Positions 9,196 through 17,290 of a stretch of DNA of 64,000 bases are shown here, piece after piece. Position 1 is the first letter of the stretch. Every line of letters starts with the position of its first letter. Source of the stretch: Pseudoalteromonas sp. MMG010 (lineage in GTDB: Bacteria > Pseudomonadota > Gammaproteobacteria > Enterobacterales > Alteromonadaceae); the NCBI RefSeq assembly GCF_018100905.1, contig NZ_JAGJEG010000001.1, positions 186,001-250,000 on the forward strand. The letters are read 5' to 3'. The notes beneath the pieces are model-generated. The model made no database searches, was not told the origin of the DNA, and was given only the letters and a program-made list of their open reading frames with translations. The translations under genes and the position numbers were made by a program.

Positions 9196-9332
9196 TCAAA
9201 TCTCCTGACGAAAACAAATAGTTCGGAACAATAATTGCTTATACTATATAAAGTTCAATTAAAATAAAGGGGCGTCTATATTTTGACGCAAAATATTTAT
9301 ACCCTTTTTGAAACCATAAGCATAGTCGAAAC

Positions 9333-10049
9333 ATGATGAGTTTGTTAAAAAAAAGCCGAAGATGCCATTTTTTTTATTTTCTGGTGAGTTTATTCCTGTT
9401 TTTCCCTGTAAAAGCTAAAGTTTTTACTAAAGAGGCACTTGCAGAAATTGCTACTAATTACGTAGAGGCAAAAATTAAAGCGCAAACCAACCCTCCAACA
9501 GGGTTAGAACTTAGTGTTGCGCCTTTAGATCCTCGTATCGCAGATAGAAATTGCGATTCAGAGTTAGTATTAAGTACCCCTAGTGAGCCACCATTTAATC
9601 GTCAAGTTACTTTACAGGCAAAATGTAACGATACGAATAGCTGGGTACAATATATCCATGTCCGCGTTGTAAAAATGAGTCCTGTTGTTATTGCAAATAC
9701 CAATCTAGCGCGAGGTGAAATAATAACCACACATAGCTTAAGAGTGACCATGAAACCGTCGCACTTTGTCAGAGCACAATCATTGCAATCTCCAGAGTTA
9801 TTTATAGGTAGCCGCTCTAAACGTAATATTCGTGAGGGTATGCCGGTTATGCTCAATCAAATATGTATGGTGTGCAAAGGCGATTCTGTCAGCATTTATG
9901 CAAGCTTAAGAGGGTTAAAAATTAAAACCACAGGCATTGCTTTAGAGGATGGTGTTTTAGGTGAGCAAGTAAAAATAAAAAATAAAAAGTCAGGTAAAGT
10001 TTTAAATGCCCGTGTAGATGGTGTAGAGTCTGTTTCTGTAAATATTTAA
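9333..10049 (+). CDS. flgA: Flagellar basal body P-ring formation protein FlgA
   Basis: FlgA is the periplasmic chaperone for FlgI assembly into the P ring. The 238-residue protein has a basic N-terminus and a hydrophobic signal segment ending VKA (about residue 28). The C-terminal SAF-like domain (about residues 115-235) shows NTNLARGEIITTHSL and RNIREGMPVMLNQI. It is divergent from cheV across a 137-base gap and followed by flgM. A weak sigma-54-like match (CGGAAC-N5-TTGCT) lies near 9211-9226 but lacks two consensus bases. Confidence 0.93.
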   Translation: MMSLLKKSRRCHFFYFLVSLFLFFPVKAKVFTKEALAEIATNYVEAKIKAQTNPPTGLELSVAPLDPRIADRNCDSELVLSTPSEPPFNRQVTLQAKCNDTNSWVQYIHVRVVKMSPVVIANTNLARGEIITTHSLRVTMKPSHFVRAQSLQSPELFIGSRSKRNIREGMPVMLNQICMVCKGDSVSIYASLRGLKIKTTGIALEDGVLGEQVKIKNKKSGKVLNARVDGVESVSVNI

Positions 10050-10062
10050 TTTGAATTTATAT

Positions 10063-10089
10063 TAAAGTATCCTAAAGAACTGCCGATAA
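10063..10089 (+). promoter_or_regulatory. Sigma-28 (FliA) promoter of flgMN
   Basis: TAAA, a 15-base spacer and GCCGATAA match the FliA consensus TAAA-N15-GCCGATAA exactly. The site ends 35 bases before the flgM start. It would let the flagellar sigma factor drive its own anti-sigma factor, the usual late-gene feedback. Confidence 0.85.
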
Positions 10090-10124
10090 CTTAGCATAAG
10101 TTGGGCAAATACAGGTCAAAAATA

Positions 10125-10445
10125 ATGGTTAATCAAGTTAACAATAGTAATCAACAAACAAATGCTTTAGCAAATACTAAGCAGCAAAAAGTTGATATAC
10201 AACAAAATAATACAAACACACACGTTGCACAAACGGCATCACCAAAAGCTGCAAGTGACTCTGTAAGCATTACGCCTCAAGCACAGCAGCTTAAGTCGGC
10301 ACAGGATAAAGCCCAGCAATCTTCAGGGTTTGATGAAACCAAAGTTGCTGATCTCAAAAAAGCGATTAGCGAAGGTAAATACCAAGTTGACGCTGAAAAA
10401 CTTGCTAAAAATTTAGCTGATTTCGAGTTTAATATATATGGCTGA
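10125..10445 (+). CDS. flgM: Anti-sigma-28 factor FlgM
   Basis: FlgM binds FliA (sigma-28) and holds back late flagellar genes until it is exported through the finished hook-basal body. The ATG at 10125 (MVNQVNNSNQQ) with AGG about 9 bases upstream is preferred over a TTG eight codons earlier. The 106-residue protein is Gln/Asn-rich and disordered at the N-terminus. It carries SDSVSITPQAQQLKSAQ, then the C-terminal sigma-binding helices (VADLKKAISEGKYQVDAEKL). It overlaps flgN by 8 bases. Confidence 0.92.
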   Translation: MVNQVNNSNQQTNALANTKQQKVDIQQNNTNTHVAQTASPKAASDSVSITPQAQQLKSAQDKAQQSSGFDETKVADLKKAISEGKYQVDAEKLAKNLADFEFNIYG

Positions 10446-10872
10446 TCATAATAATCTTATTATTACAAAACTAACAAGCCAGCTAGAGTGTTTGACCTCT
10501 CTTGCATCGCTGTTAGAAGAAGAACTGACAGTGATCGCTTCTCGAAAGGGGAACGGGTTAAAAGAAATAGCGACCAAGAAAACCCCTTTCTTATCAAAAT
10601 TAAATATTTTAGATAAAGAGCTAAACAAATTAATAACCAGTAACGATGAACTATCGGTTGAATCTCAAGACCTTATTAAACAAGTACGCCAACAACTTGT
10701 TCTTTGTAAAAAACAAAATGATGTTAATGCCCACGCAGCCCACCATGCCCAGCTAAGTGTAAAGCAATTAAAAGACATTTTAATTGGTGCTCCAACAACC
10801 ACCATGGCATATGATCAAGCCGGTAGCGCCGTTAACAGCGAAAATTCTCTAGTAAGAAATCTTAAAGCTTAA
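10438..10872 (+). CDS. flgN: Flagellar export chaperone FlgN
   Basis: FlgN is the cytoplasmic chaperone of the hook-filament junction proteins FlgK and FlgL. This 144-residue, mostly helical protein has weak sequence signatures. The call rests on its position directly after flgM with an 8-base overlap, its size, and patches such as LECLTSLASLLEEELTVIASR and the C-terminal AYDQAGSA motif. The arrangement matches polar flagellar clusters of related bacteria. Confidence 0.85.
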   Translation: MADHNNLIITKLTSQLECLTSLASLLEEELTVIASRKGNGLKEIATKKTPFLSKLNILDKELNKLITSNDELSVESQDLIKQVRQQLVLCKKQNDVNAHAAHHAQLSVKQLKDILIGAPTTTMAYDQAGSAVNSENSLVRNLKA

Positions 10873-10954
10873 ATAGCGGCTGCAATTGAACCATTGCCAA
10901 TACCGTTAAATACTCTTTACAATAAGCTCATATTAAATTGCTTTGCGAGCAAAC

Positions 10955-13381
10955 GTGTTACCTGTTCAAAATATTTATCCTTCGTTAGTCAAAACCTTAA
11001 AATCTAACGCGATCACTTTACTGCAAGCACCTCCTGGGGCCGGGAAATCAACTTGGCTTCCGCTTTCATTAATGCAAGACAATCACTTTAAACGTATTGT
11101 AATGTTAGAGCCAAGACGACTAGCGGCAAGAAACATTGCTCATTATTTAGCTCATTGCCAAAATGAAAAGGTGGGCCAAAGTATTGGCTTAAAAATACGA
11201 GGCGAAACGAAAACCAGTCAACACACACGTCTTGAGATAGTAACCGAAGGTATGCTTACTCGTATGCTCCAAAATGATGCTGAATTAAGTAACATTGATT
11301 TAGTTATTTTTGATGAGTTTCATGAGCGTTCTCTTGCTGGCGACACGGCGCTTGCCTTTACTTTAGAAACTCAGGCTACACTGCGCGACGATTTAACTAT
11401 TTTGTTGATGTCGGCCACCTTAGATAGCCATCGATATACTGAGTTTTTTAATTGCCCTTTAGTGCAATCACAGGGGCGAAGTTTTCCTATTACCGAAATT
11501 TACCACTCAATTAAAGATGAAAGTCGATGGTTAGAAACCATCCCTCTATTAATTAAAAAAGCGCTAAATGAGCAAACAGGCAGTGCCTTAGTTTTTTTAC
11601 CCGGCCAGCATGAAATAAAAAAAGTACAACAAGCACTTTGCGATTTACCAGAAAATTGTATCGTTGAGGCACTCTTTGGTGAGCAAAATAAAGAACAACA
11701 ACAATCAGCTATCGCCCCTGCTCCACACGATAAACGCAAAATTGTGTTAACCACTAATGTTGCCGAAACCAGTATTACTATCGATGGTATACGCATTGTT
11801 ATTGATAGCGGTAAACGTCGCGCAGCGAGCTTTAATTTAAAAACCGGCGTGAGTGAACTCACCACACAAAATATATCGCAATCATCAGCAATACAACGTG
11901 CTGGCCGCGCTGGGCGTATAGAGCCTGGCGTGGTATATCGCCTTGGTTCAAAGCAACATTTTGAACGGCGAAACAGCCACGATGCCCCCGAAATATTAAC
12001 CTGCGATATAAGCCAATTAATGTTAGAAGCAAAGCAATGGGGCACTGATATTAACGATCTTACTTTATTAGATAAACCCACTGACGCTCAATATAAACAA
12101 GCGCTTAGTTTGTTAAAAATGCTAGAGGCTGTAGATGACAATGAAAAGCTAACCCCTTTAGGCAGTCAAATGCTGCGCTTTGGGGCTGATATTCGTCTTG
12201 CGCATATGTTAATAAAGGCACAACAGTTAGATAAAAATTTATCCGGTATTTATCATTTAGCCATTCATGTTGTCGCATTATTAGAAAGTCGTATAAATAC
12301 CTCAAACGAACTAAGTTTAGCTTTGCACGCTATGCAGCACCGCCCTCACCCTGTATTTAAACAGCAATTAAGTTATTGGCAGCAACGTTTACAAGTAACC
12401 AATAAAACAGAACCGCTCGATACAACTCACTTATCTTTATTAATTGCATTAGCGTACCCTGATCGCATAGCAAAAAAACGTGGTAACGGTTATTTACTGG
12501 CCAATGGCGCTGGTAGTGAGCTTAATAGTGAATATTGGCACAATGACGAATACCTTGCCATTGCAGTACTTGGCGGCTATAAAGGAAAGAAAATATTTGC
12601 TGCAAGCGCACTTAATATAATCGACTTGCAAACTCATTTACCCCATTTATTTAGTCAACAAACCCGATGTGAATACGATGAGAAAGCGGCCCGCTTTATT
12701 CACCAAGACGAGAGCATATTAGGTGCGATTACAATCACCAGCCAACCTTCATCACAAAAACTTGATAAGTCGCAGCGTGTAAAAGCATGGCTAAATTTAT
12801 TTGCTAAACAAGGCTTTGCTTTATTTAATCAGCAAACACATGCTGAGCAACTGTTTGTTAGAATGAGCTTAGCTGGCCAACTTTTTAGCGAACAATTCCC
12901 GGTATTACATGAACAACAACTTATTGATAACGCGCACCAATGGCTCGCTAGTTATATTCAAGATATAAAAACACTCGAGCAATTAAAGAAGTTTGATTAC
13001 TTTGAAGCCTTGCAAAATTGCTTTAATTGGCAACAGCAAACTGCATTAAATAACTTATTCCCGCTGCGCTTAGCGGTGCCTAGTGGTTCAAAAATCAAAA
13101 TTACTTATCAATTAACGGGGCCCGCTAAGCTCAGTGTAAGAATGCAAGAAATGTTTGGCCTTACAAGTACCCCTACTTTGGCTAATGGCAAACTGCCACT
13201 GCTCATTGAATTACTTTCTCCGGGGAAACGAGCATTACAATTAACACAAGATCTTGCTCACTTTTGGCAAACTAGCTACAAAGATGTGCAAAAAGAAATG
13301 AAAGGTCGATACCCAAAGCATTTTTGGCCAGATTCACCTGCCACCAGCGTAGCGACAAGCAAAGTGAAAAGTAAAATGTAA
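10955..13381 (+). CDS. hrpB: ATP-dependent RNA helicase HrpB
   Basis: HrpB is a DExH-box helicase whose cellular substrate is poorly defined. Motifs in order are Walker A QAPPGAGKSTWLPL, motif II in VIFDEFHERS (DEFH, as in other HrpB proteins), motif III LLMSATLD and motif VI QRAGRAGR. The HA2 and HrpB-specific C-terminal domains follow (FWPDSP near the end). The GTG at 10955 (reading MLPVQNIYPSLV) fits the family N-terminus. A TTG at 10943 is the alternative. Length is about 808 residues. It interrupts what would otherwise be a continuous flagellar region. Confidence 0.93.
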   Translation: MLPVQNIYPSLVKTLKSNAITLLQAPPGAGKSTWLPLSLMQDNHFKRIVMLEPRRLAARNIAHYLAHCQNEKVGQSIGLKIRGETKTSQHTRLEIVTEGMLTRMLQNDAELSNIDLVIFDEFHERSLAGDTALAFTLETQATLRDDLTILLMSATLDSHRYTEFFNCPLVQSQGRSFPITEIYHSIKDESRWLETIPLLIKKALNEQTGSALVFLPGQHEIKKVQQALCDLPENCIVEALFGEQNKEQQQSAIAPAPHDKRKIVLTTNVAETSITIDGIRIVIDSGKRRAASFNLKTGVSELTTQNISQSSAIQRAGRAGRIEPGVVYRLGSKQHFERRNSHDAPEILTCDISQLMLEAKQWGTDINDLTLLDKPTDAQYKQALSLLKMLEAVDDNEKLTPLGSQMLRFGADIRLAHMLIKAQQLDKNLSGIYHLAIHVVALLESRINTSNELSLALHAMQHRPHPVFKQQLSYWQQRLQVTNKTEPLDTTHLSLLIALAYPDRIAKKRGNGYLLANGAGSELNSEYWHNDEYLAIAVLGGYKGKKIFAASALNIIDLQTHLPHLFSQQTRCEYDEKAARFIHQDESILGAITITSQPSSQKLDKSQRVKAWLNLFAKQGFALFNQQTHAEQLFVRMSLAGQLFSEQFPVLHEQQLIDNAHQWLASYIQDIKTLEQLKKFDYFEALQNCFNWQQQTALNNLFPLRLAVPSGSKIKITYQLTGPAKLSVRMQEMFGLTSTPTLANGKLPLLIELLSPGKRALQLTQDLAHFWQTSYKDVQKEMKGRYPKHFWPDSPATSVATSKVKSKM

Positions 13382-13414
13382 AAAAAGCCCCTTTAAATAA
13401 AGGGGCTTTTTTTT
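13381..13414. terminator. Bidirectional terminator between convergent hrpB and ettA
   Basis: AAAAAAGCCCCTTT, a short loop and AAAGGGGCTTTTTTTT form a strong stem with T-runs on both strands. It serves both genes. Confidence 0.9.
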
Positions 13415-15086
13415 AACCTATGCGCTTGTACTTAATTCGCTTAGGTTGAGTTGCCTCTGAACCTAAAGTCTTTTTAAGCCATTGCTCATATTCGGTATAG
13501 TTGCCGTCAAAGAAGTTAATTTGACCTTCATCACGGTAATCTAATATGTGTGTTGCAATACGGTCAAGGAACCAACGGTCATGCGATATACACATTACAC
13601 AACCAGGAAACTCTAAAATTGCATTTTCAAGTGCACGAAGCGTTTCAACATCAAGATCATTGGTCGGCTCATCAAGTAGTACCACGTTACCACCGGCTTT
13701 TAATAACTTAGCAAGGTGTAAACGGTTACGCTCACCACCCGATAAATCTTTCACAAACTTTTGCTGATCGTTACCTTTGAAATTAAATCGGCTTACATAA
13801 GCACGACTTTGGAATTCAAAATTACCAATTTTTAATACATCTTGCCCGTCAGAAATTTCTTGGAATACAGTTTTACTTTCATCCATATCTTCACGGAATT
13901 GATCAACCGTTGCCAGCTCTACGGTTTCACCTAAGGTTACAGAGCCGCTATCCGGTTGCTCTTCGCCACTTAACATTTTAAATAAGGTTGATTTACCCGC
14001 ACCATTGGCACCAATAATACCGACAATCGCTCCTTTAGGCATGCTAAAGCTTAAATCGTCAATCAATACACGGTCGCCAAAGCTTTTGCGTAAATTTGTT
14101 ACTTCAAGTACTTGATCACCTAAACGCGGGCCAGGTGGAATAAACAATTCATTTGTTTCATTACGTTTTTGGTAATCAGATTGCTGTAGTTCACTAAATT
14201 GTGCCATACGAGCTTTAGACTTCGCTTGGCGCCCTTTAGGATTTGAACGTACCCATTCCAACTCTTGAGCAATCGACTTTTGACGCGCTTTTTCAGATTT
14301 TTGTTCTTGCTGTAAACGTGCATCTTTTTGTTCAAGCCATGAAGAGTAGTTCCCCTCCCATGGAATACCTTCACCACGGTCAAGCTCTAATATCCACCCA
14401 GCTACATTATCTAAGAAGTAACGGTCATGGGTTACTGCCACCACGGTACCTTCATAATCATGTAAGAAACGCTCAAGCCACGCAACTGACTCAGCATCTA
14501 AGTGGTTGGTTGGCTCATCAAGGATAAGCATATCTGGCTTTTCTAACAATAAACGACAGATAGCAACACGACGACGCTCACCACCCGATAAATGCTTAAT
14601 CGATGCATCCCAAGGCGGTAAACGAAGTGCATCGGCTGCACGTTCAAGTACGTTATCAATATTGTGGCCATCGTGCGCTTGAATGATTGCTTCAAGTTCA
14701 CCTTGCTCTTTAGCTAGGGCATCAAAATCAGCCCCATCCATTGCATATTCATTGTAAACTTCATCAAGGCGATTAAGCGCGCCTTTAACTTCGCCCACTG
14801 CTTCTTCAACAATTTCGCGTACTGTTTTACTTTCGTCAAGTACTGGCTCTTGTGGTAAGTAACCAATTTTAGTACCAGGCTGAGGACGTGCCTCACCTTC
14901 AAATTCTTGATCAACACCTGCCATAATACGCAGTAATGTTGATTTACCTGCACCATTTAACCCCAGCACACCAATTTTAGCGCCAGGAAAAAAATGCAAA
15001 GAAATATCTTTTAAAATTGTACGCTTAGGCGGCACAACTTTAGAAACTCGATTCATCGAGAATATAAACTTATCAGGTAACACCAT
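13413..15086 (-). CDS. ettA: Energy-dependent translational throttle protein EttA (ABC-F ATPase)
   Basis: EttA is a cytoplasmic ABC-F protein that binds the ribosomal E site and gates entry into elongation according to the ATP/ADP ratio. Two ABC cassettes are present: Walker A GLNGAGKST with signature LSGGERRRVA, and GANGAGKST with LSGGERNRLH. Each has an ILDEPTNHLD/LLDEPTNDLD Walker B. The arm insertion in the first cassette and the linker (WVRSNPKGRQAKSKAR) are those of EttA. The 557-residue length matches the family (about 555). Confidence 0.96.
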   Translation of the reverse strand: MVLPDKFIFSMNRVSKVVPPKRTILKDISLHFFPGAKIGVLGLNGAGKSTLLRIMAGVDQEFEGEARPQPGTKIGYLPQEPVLDESKTVREIVEEAVGEVKGALNRLDEVYNEYAMDGADFDALAKEQGELEAIIQAHDGHNIDNVLERAADALRLPPWDASIKHLSGGERRRVAICRLLLEKPDMLILDEPTNHLDAESVAWLERFLHDYEGTVVAVTHDRYFLDNVAGWILELDRGEGIPWEGNYSSWLEQKDARLQQEQKSEKARQKSIAQELEWVRSNPKGRQAKSKARMAQFSELQQSDYQKRNETNELFIPPGPRLGDQVLEVTNLRKSFGDRVLIDDLSFSMPKGAIVGIIGANGAGKSTLFKMLSGEEQPDSGSVTLGETVELATVDQFREDMDESKTVFQEISDGQDVLKIGNFEFQSRAYVSRFNFKGNDQQKFVKDLSGGERNRLHLAKLLKAGGNVVLLDEPTNDLDVETLRALENAILEFPGCVMCISHDRWFLDRIATHILDYRDEGQINFFDGNYTEYEQWLKKTLGSEATQPKRIKYKRIG

Positions 15087-15197
15087 GTGAAGAAGCCTTC
15101 AAATAATAAATAAAATTACAATACTGTATTGTAGAGCTTGCAAGGTTATACAGTCAACGCATGGCGTATTAAATCGCTAAGTGAATAAATTTCATTT

Positions 15198-15213
15198 AGA
15201 CATCTATACATCT
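15198..15213 (+). promoter_or_regulatory. Tandem MetJ boxes upstream of metA
   Basis: Two adjacent 8-mers, AGACATCT and ATACATCT, match the met-box consensus AGACGTCT at 7 and 6 of 8 positions. A weaker third copy may follow at 15214. The site lies 64 bases before metA, as expected for repression by MetJ with S-adenosylmethionine. Confidence 0.7.
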
Positions 15214-15276
15214 ACACCTTGCTATTTTGTATCATCCGTTCATAATTAGCGTTCGGTTATGAGGGGGAATACTGTA

Positions 15277-16224
15277 ATGCCAATCACTGTAAAAGATGAA
15301 CTACCAGCCATCGCACGTTTACGCCAAGAAAATGTGTTTGTAATGCCCAAAACACGGGCAAAAACACAAGAAATTCGTCCTATGCGTTTAGCGGTTTTAA
15401 ACCTTATGCCAAATAAGGTAGAAACCGAGGTGCAGTTTATTCGCTTATTAGCTAACTCCCCTTTACAAGTAAACGTTGAATTTTTGCGTCTTGATACCCA
15501 TCGCAGTAGCGTCACGTCAGAGCAACACTTAGATACCTTTTATCGCTATTTTAGTGAAGTAAAAGATAATAACTACGATGCCCTCATTGTCACCGGTGCG
15601 CCACTGGCCCACTTGGAATACGATGACGTTGCCTACTGGGAAGAGCTTAAAGTAATTATTGATTGGGCCGAACAACATGTTACTTCTACCTTATTTTCGT
15701 GCTGGGCGGCTCATGCTGCTTTATATCATAGGTATAATTTAAAGCGCGATTTAAGAGCAACAAAATTATCAGGCGTATTTAGCCACCAATGCTATTTTGC
15801 ACATGGTGCGTTAACGCGTGGTTTTGATGATCAATTTTTAGTTCCTCATTCTCGCTTTGGCCATATTGATATAAATAAAATAAATACGTGCGATGACCTT
15901 GTGGTATTAGCGGGTTCAGATAAAGTAGGTGCTTACTTAATAAAAAATAAATCGGGTAGCCAAGTCTTTATTACTGGCCACCCAGAATACGATGCACATA
16001 CACTTAAAGATGAATATATGCGTGATAGGGAGAAAAACCCCAATGCGCCAATACCAGAAAACTATTTTCCTGATGACAATCCAGAAAACGAACCATCAAA
16101 AACATGGCAAAGCCACGCTTTTTTACTGTTTTCAAATTGGTTAAACTATTATGTTTATCAAACAACACCCTATGATATTAATTTAGTTAGCCAAGACGTA
16201 AGGACTAACAACTATGCCGAATAA
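15277..16224 (+). CDS. metA: Homoserine O-acyltransferase MetA (succinyltransferase family)
   Basis: MetA activates homoserine with an acyl-CoA in the first committed step of methionine synthesis. The ATG at 15277 gives [15 protein letters not shown], collinear with E. coli MetA, and a GGGGG patch precedes it. An in-frame ATG at 15259 is less likely. The catalytic Cys is at residue 142 ([13 protein letters not shown]), and the His/Glu motif [10 protein letters not shown] is present. Residue 111, which separates succinyl-CoA (Gly) from acetyl-CoA (Glu) users in studied members, is Ala here, so the acyl donor is uncertain. The gene overlaps the next one by 11 bases. Confidence 0.94.
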   Translation: MPITVKDELPAIARLRQENVFVMPKTRAKTQEIRPMRLAVLNLMPNKVETEVQFIRLLANSPLQVNVEFLRLDTHRSSVTSEQHLDTFYRYFSEVKDNNYDALIVTGAPLAHLEYDDVAYWEELKVIIDWAEQHVTSTLFSCWAAHAALYHRYNLKRDLRATKLSGVFSHQCYFAHGALTRGFDDQFLVPHSRFGHIDINKINTCDDLVVLAGSDKVGAYLIKNKSGSQVFITGHPEYDAHTLKDEYMRDREKNPNAPIPENYFPDDNPENEPSKTWQSHAFLLFSNWLNYYVYQTTPYDINLVSQDVRTNNYAE

Positions 16225-17278
16225 CACAAATAAAGCGCAGCAAATTGCAGATAGCTTAAAACAGCGTATTTTAATTTTAGATGGTGCAATGGGCACCATG
16301 ATCCAACAACATAAATTAGAAGAAGAAGACTACCGCGGTGAGCGTTTTAAAGATTGGCATGTTCTTGTAAAAGGCAATAACGATTTACTTAGCCTCACTA
16401 AGCCCGAGCTAATTGAAGATATCCACCGTCGCTTTTTAGCTGCAGGTGCAGATATCATCGAAACCAACACCTTTAACTCGACCACGGTCTCTATGCACGA
16501 CTACGATATGGCAAGTTTGAGCCGTGAAGTTAATCTCGAGTCAGCAAAATTAGCGCGTAAAGTGTGCGATGAATTTACAGCTAAAACACCCGAAAAACCA
16601 CGTTATGTAGCAGGTGTTTTAGGACCAACATCAAAAACCTGCTCTATTTCACCTGATGTGAACGACCCTGGTTATCGTAATATTACATTTGATAAATTAG
16701 TCACGGCCTACGTAGAGTCCACGCTTGCATTAATGGAAGGAGGTGCCGACTTAATTCTTATCGAAACAATTTTTGATACCTTAAATGCAAAAGCGGCATC
16801 GTTTGCTGTTGAAGAAGCTTTTGAACAAGCCGGACGTACATTGCCAGTAATGATTTCGGGTACAATTACCGATGCCTCTGGACGAACTTTATCCGGACAA
16901 ACTACCGAAGCTTTTTATAACTCTATTCGCCATATAAAACCTATTTCAATTGGCTTAAATTGTGCCTTGGGCCCTGATTTATTGCGCCAATACGTTGAAG
17001 AACTGTCTCGTGTATGCGAAACCTTTACCTCTGTTCACCCTAATGCGGGATTACCAAACGAATTTGGTGAATACGATTTAGAACCCGATGAAATGGCAAA
17101 AGAAATTATCGATTGGGGGAAATCGGGGTTTATTAATATTGTCGGCGGCTGTTGTGGTACAACCCCTGCGCATATTCGCGCATTTGCACAAGGGCTAAAA
17201 GAGGTTGCTCCTCGTGCTTTACCTACAATCGAAATCCGCATGCGCTTATCAGGCCTTGAAGCCTGTAATTTAAATTAA
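16214..17278 (+). CDS. metH: Cobalamin-dependent methionine synthase, homocysteine-binding subunit (split MetH, N-terminal part)
   Basis: This 354-residue protein equals the first module of MetH, the zinc-dependent homocysteine-binding barrel. It shows [11 protein letters not shown] near the N-terminus. The three zinc-ligand cysteines lie in GLNCALGP and GGCCGTTP. It ends [11 protein letters not shown], exactly at the linker between the Hcy and folate domains of E. coli MetH. A TAA stop follows, then GGAGCCGCCAAC and the ATG of the second part in the same frame. Its start overlaps metA. Function needs the second subunit in trans. Confidence 0.93.
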   Translation: MPNNTNKAQQIADSLKQRILILDGAMGTMIQQHKLEEEDYRGERFKDWHVLVKGNNDLLSLTKPELIEDIHRRFLAAGADIIETNTFNSTTVSMHDYDMASLSREVNLESAKLARKVCDEFTAKTPEKPRYVAGVLGPTSKTCSISPDVNDPGYRNITFDKLVTAYVESTLALMEGGADLILIETIFDTLNAKAASFAVEEAFEQAGRTLPVMISGTITDASGRTLSGQTTEAFYNSIRHIKPISIGLNCALGPDLLRQYVEELSRVCETFTSVHPNAGLPNEFGEYDLEPDEMAKEIIDWGKSGFINIVGGCCGTTPAHIRAFAQGLKEVAPRALPTIEIRMRLSGLEACNLN

Positions 17279-17290
17279 GGAGCCGCCAAC

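Noticed and set aside
9211..9226. Sigma-54 promoter for flgA
   Set aside because: CGGAAC-N5-TTGCT keeps GG and GC but misses two bases of the -24 box, including the leading T; too weak to list as a feature.
11500..12081. 193-codon antisense ORF inside hrpB
   Set aside because: It covers conserved helicase motifs on the other strand and has no recognisable protein features; a shadow.
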